Shown in pieces: positions 1-5,393 of a stretch of DNA of 5,664 bases. The notes under the pieces were generated by a model. The model saw only the letters and a list, made by a program, of their open reading frames with translations. It had not been told where the DNA came from and did not search any database. Position 1 is the stretch's first letter; each line of letters begins with the position of its first letter. Origin of the DNA: Lachnospiraceae bacterium (GTDB lineage: Bacteria > Bacillota_A > Clostridia > Lachnospirales > Lachnospiraceae); NCBI GenBank assembly GCA_024691045.1, contig JAILOC010000015.1:1-5664 (forward strand). Direction: 5' to 3'. The translations under genes were made by a program, and so were the position numbers.

Positions 1-77
1 AGGATAAGACTTGGTTTAAATTCGATGGCGAGACAATAAACTACAAAACTCTCACGGGAGGTTTATATGCTTCCTGA
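1..77 (+). CDS. C-terminal end of an unidentified protein (partial, enters from the left edge)
   Basis: The third reading frame is open from the window edge to a TGA at 75-77, while the other two forward frames hit stops early. The 24 complete codons read as a plausible protein tail with the segment WFKFDGETINYK. The end overlaps the start of the HipA-like gene by 11 bases, and that gene's ribosome binding site lies inside this frame, so the two are probably translationally coupled. I do not recognise the family from so short a piece. Genes directly upstream of hipA are often the antitoxin or an N-terminal partner, but nothing seen here establishes that. An open frame of this length can arise by chance; the tight overlap and protein-like composition are what favour it being real. 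Confidence 0.5.
   Translation, partial: DKTWFKFDGETINYKTLTGGLYAS
56..61 (+). promoter_or_regulatory. Ribosome binding site of the HipA-like gene
   Basis: GGGAGG lies five bases before the ATG at 67. It is the strongest match to the 16S rRNA tail in this part of the window. It fixes the start of the HipA-like gene even though that start falls inside the end of the preceding open frame. Confidence 0.8.
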
Positions 78-816
78 TATTTCAATTGACAGCAGATATC
101 TGATAACCGAAAGCGGAACAAGTGACGGAACTCAGATAAAAAATTATTATGAAAACAGATGGTACAAGATTGACAGATACGGTGGTGAGGGATCATGTGA
201 GGAGCTGGTCACCCACATTCTGAAGCTCAGTGATTTCGATCGGGATGAATACGTATCCTATAAAAGCGTTCGTATAAATAATGAGAACGGATGTGTCAGT
301 GATGATTTCCTTGCCTCTGATGAAACATTTATAACACTGTACCGACTGCACTTTAACATCTGCGGTACAGATCCTGCCGGAGTCACGTCCAAAATGGATT
401 ATGATGATGCCATTGAATACATCCTTGATTTCGTCAAAAAAAATACCAAGCTGGACATATCAACCTACCTCGCAAACACTTTTGTGCTTGATGCTCTGAT
501 TCTTAACGAAGACAGACATTTCAACAATCTCGGTCTTATTTATGACGGAACAGGATTTCGTACTGCTCCGATCTTTGATAACGGAAAAAGCCTGTTCATA
601 GGAAACATAAAGTATGATCCGCATAAGAATATGATAGATAACAAAAGTAAAGCATTTGCCAAAGCTTTCAGCGGAAGTTTTGAACTGAACAGATCGTATC
701 TTGAATCGAAATCCACATTAAAACTAAATATTCCCTCAATAAAAAAATTTCTGCATACCAAAGATCTAAGCTCAGATAATGTGTACTCAAGATTATATAA
801 ACTCTGCAACGTATAA
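67..816 (+). CDS. HipA-like serine/threonine kinase, short form lacking the HipA N-terminal subdomain
   Basis: This 249-residue protein carries the core of a HipA-type kinase. The catalytic stretch at 147-154 (NEDRHFNN) matches the HipA pattern D-x-H-x-x-N, with D149 the likely catalytic base and N154 and D171 (in APIFDNG, 167-173) the likely metal ligands. Upstream, a Gly/Ser/Thr-rich segment (16-25) followed by W32-Y33-K34 resembles the HipA loop and ATP-binding lysine, and E45/E46 could be its helix partner. Full HipA is about 440 residues; the roughly 100-residue N-terminal subdomain is absent here, as in split or compact HipA families. HipA proteins phosphorylate targets such as glutamyl-tRNA synthetase and act as toxins in toxin-antitoxin pairs; the target here is unknown. 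The start follows a strong GGGAGG. The gene overlaps the preceding frame by 11 bases and is visibly more AT-rich than the rest of the window, which is compatible with transfer. Kinase identity is fairly sure; toxin activity is inference. Confidence 0.75.
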   Translation: MLPDISIDSRYLITESGTSDGTQIKNYYENRWYKIDRYGGEGSCEELVTHILKLSDFDRDEYVSYKSVRINNENGCVSDDFLASDETFITLYRLHFNICGTDPAGVTSKMDYDDAIEYILDFVKKNTKLDISTYLANTFVLDALILNEDRHFNNLGLIYDGTGFRTAPIFDNGKSLFIGNIKYDPHKNMIDNKSKAFAKAFSGSFELNRSYLESKSTLKLNIPSIKKFLHTKDLSSDNVYSRLYKLCNV

Positions 817-852
817 AAAATCCGGAGCATCAGATTTATCTAATGATCCGGA
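815..852 (-). terminator. Intrinsic terminator of the minus-strand operon (convergent gap)
   Basis: Arms 821-835 and 838-852 pair over 15 positions with two mismatches, anchored by TCCGGA at both outer ends; the innermost pairs must open to form a loop. Read on the minus strand, the stem is followed at once by six T (815-820), the classical intrinsic terminator layout for transcripts coming from the operon that ends at 923. On the plus strand the stem is followed only by ATAATATG, so termination of the HipA-like transcript there would be weak. The T run touches the stop codon of the HipA-like gene. Confidence 0.7.
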
Positions 853-885
853 ATAATATGTCGAGTACAATCATCATTCAATTGT

Positions 886-925
886 TGAAACAGCGTAAGC
901 CGACCCCCTGTTTCCCACTGTTTCA
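886..925 (-). repeat. Diverged copy of the GGGGGACGG-type interspersed repeat
   Basis: Read on the minus strand, 913-886 gives AAACAGGGGGTCGGCTTACG then CTGTTTCA. This aligns with the arm of the perfect palindrome at 5394-5456 with one extra base and about half a dozen changes. The copy also contains an 8-bp inverted repeat, TGAAACAG (886-893) against CTGTTTCA (918-925), with a further CTGTTTC at 908-914. It lies in the gap between two convergent genes, and its outer end overlaps the stop codon of the PAP2-like gene. Confidence 0.6.
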
Positions 926-1585
926 CACATCGCAGATAAATGAATAAAGTACCACCGCGGGAACCGCGAATCCGATGGCGCCGAGAATGTCAGTAAGATA
1001 ATTTGTTCCGCATATTGTCCTAAAAATGATCCCGAGTGCAAGCACTGCAATGCAGATAATGCGAAGGATCAGGACAGTTCTCTTCTTTTCCTCAAGAAAG
1101 TACCCGATCAGATATATGGAACTGCACATTGAGATGATTATCAGAAATGTATTCCCGCAGGGAAAAGAAACCACGAGTGCGCTCTTGGGATGCGCGGATA
1201 CCGGAGCGTAATTTACCGACAGCTTCAGGGTTATAAACCACACGATTAGTGCAAGGGCATACAAAAGCCATGTGGCAAATATGCTCTTATCAACATCATT
1301 GATATCCCTATACCTGAATAGATCGCGTAAACCCAGGGAACCCCAGAAAAGACACGTAAGGAACGAGATGATCCCGAGCCCCTCCGTAAATAAATAAAGA
1401 GACCTGAAATATCCTCCTGCCTGTTCATAATGAAACAGCCCCCTGAATGCATTGTTCAGGGCATGCAGATTGATACTTCCCAGATCTCCGACCGGAACAC
1501 TGTTTTCATGCTTAAGCGCGATCACAATAATAACCGCATACAGGAAACACCATATACAGATTACCCATCTGACCGCTTTTGACAT
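923..1585 (-). CDS. PAP2-like integral membrane protein with substituted catalytic residues
   Basis: About six hydrophobic helices and the spacing of motifs fit the PAP2 (phosphatidic acid phosphatase type 2) superfamily, whose active members remove phosphate from lipids at the membrane. Numbering from a TTG at 1591, the three family motifs are recognisable but altered. The first reads K123...YAP130, lacking the usual Arg. The second is P144-C-G-N147 instead of PSGH. The third is R191-x5-N197-x3-D201 instead of R-x5-H-x3-D. Both the nucleophilic His and the acid/base His are thus Asn, so ordinary phosphatase activity is unlikely, though the frame is intact. The start is uncertain: TTG at 1591 overlaps the ATPase stop, while ATG at 1585 lies two bases beyond it; I prefer the ATG. 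No strong ribosome binding site is visible, which suggests coupling to ATPase translation. It is the last gene of the importer operon. Its function is unknown; it may bind a lipid or act as a membrane partner. Confidence 0.7.
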   Translation of the reverse strand: MSKAVRWVICIWCFLYAVIIVIALKHENSVPVGDLGSINLHALNNAFRGLFHYEQAGGYFRSLYLFTEGLGIISFLTCLFWGSLGLRDLFRYRDINDVDKSIFATWLLYALALIVWFITLKLSVNYAPVSAHPKSALVVSFPCGNTFLIIISMCSSIYLIGYFLEEKKRTVLILRIICIAVLALGIIFRTICGTNYLTDILGAIGFAVPAVVLYSFICDV

Positions 1586-1587
1586 GA

Positions 1588-2343
1588 TCAATTACCGTTT
1601 AATTTTCCCATGAAGGACTTAAGTCTCTCGTCATCGGATCCGAAGAGCTCATCGGGAGTTCCCTCCGCTCTTACGACTCCATGCTCCATAAAGATCATTC
1701 TGTCCGATACTTCCCTTGCAAAGTTCATCTCATGGGTTACGATTATCATCGTCATATGCATCGCCGCAAGATCCCTGATAACCTTGAGCACCTCACCTGT
1801 GAGCTCGGGATCGAGTGCCGATGTGGGTTCATCGAAAAAAAGAACCTTCGGTTCAAGTGCCAGTGCCCTTGCGATCGATACTCTCTGCTGCTGTCCGCCA
1901 GATAACTGACACGGATAATTTTTCGCTTTGTCTTTAAGTCCAAGCTTTTCAAGGCATTCGAGTGCTTTCTTTTCCGATTCGGCCTTGCTCTTTCCCGCTA
2001 TGATCTGCGGCTCCGTTACATTCTTAAGTACCGAATAATGAGGGAAAAGATTGAAATTCTGGAAAACGAGTCCGAAGGTTTTGCGTACCTCCTTAAGTTC
2101 GGCATGAGGGGCGTAAACCACCTTGCCGTTCTCTTCATGTGCCGCAGTCTTTCCGGCATAGGAAAGAGATCCGCCGTCCATGACCTCAAGCATGCAGGCG
2201 CATCTGAGCAGAGTGGATTTACCCGAACCGGAAGGACCGATTACGGATACAACCTCACCCTCACTTACGGACAGTGAGATACCCTTTAAGATCTCCTCTC
2301 CGTCAAAGCTCTTTCTGCAGTTTTCAATCTTCAAAAGTTCCAT
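1588..2343 (-). CDS. Polar amino acid ABC transporter, ATP-binding protein
   Basis: This 251-residue ATPase powers uptake through the permease encoded just upstream. All ABC motifs are present and intact: Walker A GPSGSGKST (36-44), Q-loop Q95 in VFQNFNLFPH, signature LSGGQ (147-151), Walker B VLFFDE (167-172), D-loop SALD (175-178) and switch H204 in VTHEM. The sequence is of the GlnQ/ArtP/HisP amino-acid class. The stretch between Walker A and the Q-loop seems slightly longer than in typical GlnQ, with a charged insert around 68-84. The start ATG follows the permease stop directly (TAAATG), with AGGA a few bases upstream inside the permease end, so translation is coupled. Its own stop overlaps or abuts the PAP2-like start. 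The family is sure; the exact substrate cannot be read from the ATPase. Confidence 0.95.
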   Translation of the reverse strand: MELLKIENCRKSFDGEEILKGISLSVSEGEVVSVIGPSGSGKSTLLRCACMLEVMDGGSLSYAGKTAAHEENGKVVYAPHAELKEVRKTFGLVFQNFNLFPHYSVLKNVTEPQIIAGKSKAESEKKALECLEKLGLKDKAKNYPCQLSGGQQQRVSIARALALEPKVLFFDEPTSALDPELTGEVLKVIRDLAAMHMTMIIVTHEMNFAREVSDRMIFMEHGVVRAEGTPDELFGSDDERLKSFMGKLNGN

Positions 2344-2997
2344 TTAAATCCTGTAATAATCGTAGTGCTTTTCAACCTTCTTGCAGACCCATGCCACCAG
2401 CAGGTTGAACACATAGTAGAAAATACCCGCAGCCATGAGAGGCATGAGTGATGCCTGCTTTGCCGCGATCTGCTTAGCTATCGTGAACATTTCCGCAGTA
2501 GCTATCGCAAAAGAAAGAGATGTGTCTTTTACGAGAGTGATGATTTCATTGGTCATCGCGGGAAGAACTCTTTTGAACATCTGGGGCATTATGATCTTCA
2601 CAAAGGTCTGAGTTTTCGAATAGCCGAGAATCTGCGCAGCTTCATACTGTCCCTTGGGAACGGACTGAATGCCCGATCTGTATATCTCCGCAAAGTATGC
2701 GGCATAGTTCAGTGAGAATGCGATTATAACCGCTACGAATCTGTAGCCTGATGTGACGTTGATCCCGAATCCGTAAAAAGGAAGGAAATAGATGACGATG
2801 ATCTGGAGCATCAGAGGCGTTCCCCTCATGATGGAGATATATATACCCGCGATCGCCGAAACGATCTTGTTATTGCTCATCCTGGCAAGTGAAACGGGAA
2901 GACCGAGCGGAATCGAAAATAACAGTGTCAATACAAAGATTGACACCGTTACTCCCATACCACCCATTAATAATTTGAATATCACATCAAAAGTCAT
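2344..2997 (-). CDS. Polar amino acid ABC transporter, permease
   Basis: This 217-residue membrane protein forms the channel of the importer, probably as a homodimer, since only one permease gene is present. It has several hydrophobic helices (about 10-32, 44-54, 63-75, 86-103, 186-206). The cytosolic EAA loop that docks onto the ATPase is at 119-125 (EAAQILG), followed by the usual run to the P-containing segment at 138-147. The RGTPLMLQ stretch (58-65) is typical of the HisM/GlnP/ArtQ family, and the length matches that family. The start ATG lies nine bases after the stop of the binding-protein gene; the ribosome binding site is weak, so coupling to the upstream gene is likely. The membrane location and family are clear, the solute is not. 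Confidence 0.95.
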   Translation of the reverse strand: MTFDVIFKLLMGGMGVTVSIFVLTLLFSIPLGLPVSLARMSNNKIVSAIAGIYISIMRGTPLMLQIIVIYFLPFYGFGINVTSGYRFVAVIIAFSLNYAAYFAEIYRSGIQSVPKGQYEAAQILGYSKTQTFVKIIMPQMFKRVLPAMTNEIITLVKDTSLSFAIATAEMFTIAKQIAAKQASLMPLMAAGIFYYVFNLLVAWVCKKVEKHYDYYRI

Positions 2998-3006
2998 TAT
3001 CGCTTA

Positions 3007-3795
3007 TTACTTTCCGAGGCAGAGAGACTCGGGGATACCGAAATCGGAATACTTCTCTGCGATCTGGGCAAGAGTTCCGTCTTCAGCCATCTCGGTAAGA
3101 GTAGCCCATACCTTGTCACGGAGCTCGGTATTTCCAAGCTTGAAGCCTACAGCGTACTGCTCTGTTGCAAGCTGCTCGTCAAGGATGACAAAGCCGTCGC
3201 CGTTCTGGCTGAGCTGATACTGTGCAACACCGATGTCGATGCATACGGCATCGAGAACACCCTGCTTGAGATCCATGAATGCGGTGTTGTAATCACCGTA
3301 CTGGGTAAGATTACCGAAAGTAGCGGCAAGCTCGGCCTGATCCCCTTCAAGAGCCGCAAGTGCGGAAGAATCCTTCTGAACTCCGACGTTCTTGCCCGCA
3401 AGATCTGCAAGTGTGGAGATTCCGCTGTTTGCAGCGGTAACAACAACCTGGCTGTTATCAACATAGGGCTCGGTGAAGGTGTACTGATCCTCACGTCCGT
3501 TCATTGTAAAGCCGTTCCAGATGCAGTCGATGGTGCCGGAATTGAGCTCTGCATCCTTGGCATCCCAGTCGATGGGCTGCTTGACAAGGGTCCAGCCGTT
3601 ACGGTTGCATACTTCCTCGGCAAGTTCAAGGTCGAATCCGGTATAGTCGCCGTTATCGTCCATATAGCCGTAAGGAGGGAACTCTGCGTCGAATCCTACG
3701 GTAAAGGTATCCGCTTCCTTCTTGCCGCATCCGGAAAGAAGTGCTGCGGTCATTACTGTGCACATAAGTGCGGTGAATAATCTCATTTTTTTCAT
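3007..3795 (-). CDS. Amino-acid ABC transporter substrate-binding lipoprotein (SBP family 3)
   Basis: This 262-residue protein captures the solute outside the membrane and delivers it to the permease. It begins with a lipoprotein signal peptide: basic MKKMR, a hydrophobic stretch, then lipobox LSGC (20-23), so C23 should be lipidated and anchor the mature protein. The mature part has the family 3 pattern: FTVGFDAEFPPYGY (31-44), TGFDLELAEEV (52-62), the ligand-site segment NGFTMNGRED (94-103) with R101 expected to hold the alpha-carboxylate, and D187 expected to hold the amino group, which together point to an alpha-amino acid ligand. The usual length fits. The start is supported by AGGGAG six bases upstream. 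It is the first gene of the operon, with its own promoter at 3859-3887. I cannot tell glutamine, cystine, arginine or another amino acid apart from this sequence. Confidence 0.95.
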   Translation of the reverse strand: MKKMRLFTALMCTVMTAALLSGCGKKEADTFTVGFDAEFPPYGYMDDNGDYTGFDLELAEEVCNRNGWTLVKQPIDWDAKDAELNSGTIDCIWNGFTMNGREDQYTFTEPYVDNSQVVVTAANSGISTLADLAGKNVGVQKDSSALAALEGDQAELAATFGNLTQYGDYNTAFMDLKQGVLDAVCIDIGVAQYQLSQNGDGFVILDEQLATEQYAVGFKLGNTELRDKVWATLTEMAEDGTLAQIAEKYSDFGIPESLCLGK

Positions 3796-3801
3796 AACAA
3801 T

Positions 3802-3807
3802 CTCCCT
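3802..3807 (-). promoter_or_regulatory. Ribosome binding site of the binding-lipoprotein gene
   Basis: AGGGAG on the minus strand lies six bases before the ATG. It supports the chosen start at 3795 and is much stronger than the sites before the other three genes of the operon, in keeping with high expression of the binding protein. Confidence 0.75.
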
Positions 3808-3826
3808 TTGAACTGTGATTTACTAC

Positions 3827-3840
3827 TTTAATTTATTAAA
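3827..3840. repeat. AT-rich palindrome in the leader of the importer operon
   Basis: TTTAAT and ATTAAA form a perfect 6-bp inverted repeat with two central bases. It sits between the predicted transcription start of the importer operon and its first ribosome binding site. It could be a protein-binding site, but in AT-rich DNA such a short palindrome may be chance. Confidence 0.3.
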
Positions 3841-3852
3841 TCACGTAAAATC

Positions 3853-3885
3853 GCTAAAATTCTAGCACAAATATGGCATTTTAGC
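3853..3885. promoter_or_regulatory. Operator-like repeats over the importer promoter
   Basis: GCTAAAAT (3853-3860) and its exact inverse ATTTTAGC (3878-3885) flank the promoter core, with 17 bases between them. The left copy also forms a near-perfect 14-bp dyad with the bases next to it (GCTAAAATTCTAGC, 3853-3866; 12 of 14 positions symmetric, that is five of seven pairs complementary). The dyad covers the -10 element and the right half-site overlaps the -35 element, a layout suited to repression. The binding protein is unknown. Confidence 0.4.
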
Positions 3886-3887
3886 AA
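3859..3887 (-). promoter_or_regulatory. Sigma-70/SigA-type promoter of the amino-acid importer operon
   Basis: On the minus strand, TTGCTA (3882-3887) and TAGAAT (3859-3864) are separated by exactly 17 bases. TGC directly before TAGAAT gives an extended -10 element. The leader to the ATG of the lipoprotein gene would be roughly 55 bases, too short for a large riboswitch. The promoter is overlapped by inverted GCTAAAAT elements that could be operator half-sites. Confidence 0.65.
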
Positions 3888-3969
3888 CGAAAAGCAGGCT
3901 CTCGGCCCCCTTTTTCGCATAAGTTTTTCTTTTAAGTCATTAAGTAGCCCAAACCCCGCACAGATAGGG

Positions 3970-3975
3970 TATAAT
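3970..3975 (+). promoter_or_regulatory. -10 element of the diguanylate cyclase promoter
   Basis: A perfect TATAAT lies 35 bases before the ATG of the GGDEF gene. At 16-18 bases upstream there is no recognisable -35 hexamer (the stretch reads AGCCCAAA), and no extended TG element. The promoter may therefore be weak or need an activator. The direct repeat TTAAGTCA-TTAAGT at 3932-3945 lies where an activator might bind. The predicted leader is about 30 bases. Confidence 0.55.
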
Positions 3976-3997
3976 ATTTGCGTTGTATCGTTTGACC

Positions 3998-4002
3998 GGG
4001 AG
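3998..4002 (+). promoter_or_regulatory. Ribosome binding site of the GGDEF gene
   Basis: GGGAG stands eight bases before the ATG at 4011, which supports this start for the cyclase gene. Confidence 0.75.
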
Positions 4003-4010
4003 ATTACAAA

Positions 4011-5315
4011 ATGGCTAAAAAACTTGAAGAATACACCCTCAAAGAGATAACAGGCTACATCAACAGCAACCTTGATGCTCTGATAATGGTCGATGCCGAA
4101 GCAGACAACTACAGAGCGCTGGTCAGAAACGGCTTTTTTGACGGTTTCATTGAGGAGACCGGAATCTATACCGCACTTATTCAGAAGCTCTGGTTCCATC
4201 TCAATAACGAGAGCGGACAGGAAACAGTCTCCAAGGACTACCAGGTCTTCGTTCCCACATTCGGAAAATTCACAGGAAAATACAGCAAGAGGATCAAGAT
4301 CTCAGAGAACGATATGACCCATACCGTTCAGATGACCATGTATCCCATAGAAGAGAATATCTACATGATGATACTCGATGAGCTCGACTCAAGCGAGTAC
4401 ATGAAGGAATTCCTTACAAACGAAAAAGTCACCACCATTCAGAACACCTATCTCTTCTCGATGTATGTCGACCTCACCAAGGATTCCACTTCAAGCATAA
4501 GCATAACCGAGATCTCAGACGAGACTGTCGAAGCAAGCATCAAATACTCCGACTGGAGAATGATGATCGTAAATATGATCTGGCCCGACGATCAGGAGCT
4601 CTTCCTTGAGAGAACGGAGCCCGACTATCTGAAGACCCATATCCTTCCCGGACGTACGTCTTCCTTTGACTGCCTGATGCAGAATCTCGAAGGCAAGTAC
4701 ATCTGGGTAAAACTCATCTTCTCCCGTGCCGAGACCAACAATACCGAAGAAGATTTCCGATATGTCTTCATGGTGCAGGACATCCACGAAAATTCCGTAC
4801 AGCTCATGTCCACTCTGAAAAAGTACGAAGAGCTTGCTCTCAAGGATACTCTCACCGATGTATTCAACCACGGAAGGATCGAGACCGAATTCAACAACGC
4901 AGTAGAGATTGCGGGACGTACCGACAGAAAGATCTCAGTAATGATGTTCGATATCGACTTCTTCAAAAACGTCAACGATCAGTACGGACATGCTGTCGGC
5001 GACATGACGCTCAAGCATTTCGCATATCTGATGAAGGACTACTTCCAGAAGAAAAATGTCGCTTACGGAAGATGGGGCGGCGAGGAATTCGTAACCGTAT
5101 GCTATGATGCCGATATAGAGAAAGCCAAAGAATATGCCGAGGATATGCGTAATAAGGTTCTCGGCGAAGAATTCAAGGTAGCCGGTAAAGTCACGGTAAG
5201 CATCGGTGTTACCGAGATCAAAAAGGATGATGATTTCAGATCCGCCTTCGACCGTATGGACAAAGCACTGTATGCCGCAAAATCGGACGGCAGGAACTGT
5301 GTAAGATCTCTATAA
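4011..5315 (+). CDS. Diguanylate cyclase (GGDEF domain) with N-terminal PAS-like sensor regions
   Basis: This 434-residue protein should make cyclic di-GMP from two GTP in the cytosol; no signal peptide or membrane helix is seen. Residues 272-434 are a full GGDEF domain: DTLTDVFNHGR (279-289), metal-binding DID (314-316), FKNVND (318-323) with N322 for the guanine, GHAVGD (326-331), the active loop GGEEF (356-360) and the closing VSIGV and ALYAAK segments. The position of the inhibitory I-site (RxxD just before the loop) reads KNVA, so classical product inhibition is not expected. The N-terminal 270 residues look like two sensor modules; the second (about 146-258) ends in a PAS-type strand pattern, YIWVKLIF and FRYVFMVQD. 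The ligand is unknown. No EAL or HD-GYP partner is present. The gene has its own promoter and terminator and stands divergent to the importer. Cyclase activity is well supported; the PAS assignment is inference. Confidence 0.93.
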   Translation: MAKKLEEYTLKEITGYINSNLDALIMVDAEADNYRALVRNGFFDGFIEETGIYTALIQKLWFHLNNESGQETVSKDYQVFVPTFGKFTGKYSKRIKISENDMTHTVQMTMYPIEENIYMMILDELDSSEYMKEFLTNEKVTTIQNTYLFSMYVDLTKDSTSSISITEISDETVEASIKYSDWRMMIVNMIWPDDQELFLERTEPDYLKTHILPGRTSSFDCLMQNLEGKYIWVKLIFSRAETNNTEEDFRYVFMVQDIHENSVQLMSTLKKYEELALKDTLTDVFNHGRIETEFNNAVEIAGRTDRKISVMMFDIDFFKNVNDQYGHAVGDMTLKHFAYLMKDYFQKKNVAYGRWGGEEFVTVCYDADIEKAKEYAEDMRNKVLGEEFKVAGKVTVSIGVTEIKKDDDFRSAFDRMDKALYAAKSDGRNCVRSL

Positions 5316-5330
5316 TGAACCGAAATGATC

Positions 5331-5355
5331 AAAGCCCCGGGATTCCCGGGGCTTT
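5331..5355 (+). terminator. Strong intrinsic terminator of the GGDEF gene
   Basis: AAAGCCCCGGG and CCCGGGGCTTT form a perfect 11-bp GC-rich stem with a three-base loop (ATT), 15 bases past the stop codon. It is followed by TTATTATTATTTC after the stem on the plus strand. The T-rich side marks it as the terminator of the cyclase transcript. Confidence 0.9.
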
Positions 5356-5369
5356 ATTATTATTTCATG

Positions 5370-5392
5370 CAGGGACGGCTTCTTTTTGTCTG
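5370..5392 (+). repeat. Degenerate half-copy of the interspersed repeat
   Basis: CAGGGACGGCTTCTTTTTGTCTG resembles the first arm of the adjacent palindrome (CAGGGGGACGGTTCCGTTGTTTC) with a two-base deletion and a few substitutions. It lies in the same orientation immediately before it, as a decayed tandem copy would. Confidence 0.45.
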
Positions 5393-5393
5393 T

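Noticed and set aside
540..830. Minus-strand open frame of 96 codons opposite the kinase gene
   Set aside because: It is antisense to the conserved catalytic part of the HipA-like gene, has no ribosome binding site, and its amino acid pattern is a by-product of the kinase codons.
1588..2343. The charged insert before the Q-loop of the ATPase as a novel domain
   Set aside because: It is only a few residues longer than usual, and all catalytic motifs are normal; it is better seen as subfamily variation.
3796..3858. Riboswitch or T-box in the leader of the importer operon
   Set aside because: The leader from the predicted start to the lipoprotein ATG is only about 55 bases and shows only a short AT palindrome, with no conserved riboswitch core or terminator stem.
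3890..3914. Possible hairpin AAAAG...CTTTT around GGC-TCTCG-GCC, resembling a terminator
   Set aside because: Two adjacent mismatches split it into a 3-bp and a 5-bp stem, too weak for an intrinsic terminator, and no transcript from either side is expected to end there.
3828..4199. Minus-strand open frame of 123 codons across the divergent promoter region
   Set aside because: It covers both predicted promoters and the start of the well-supported cyclase gene, and its sequence shows no protein-family character.
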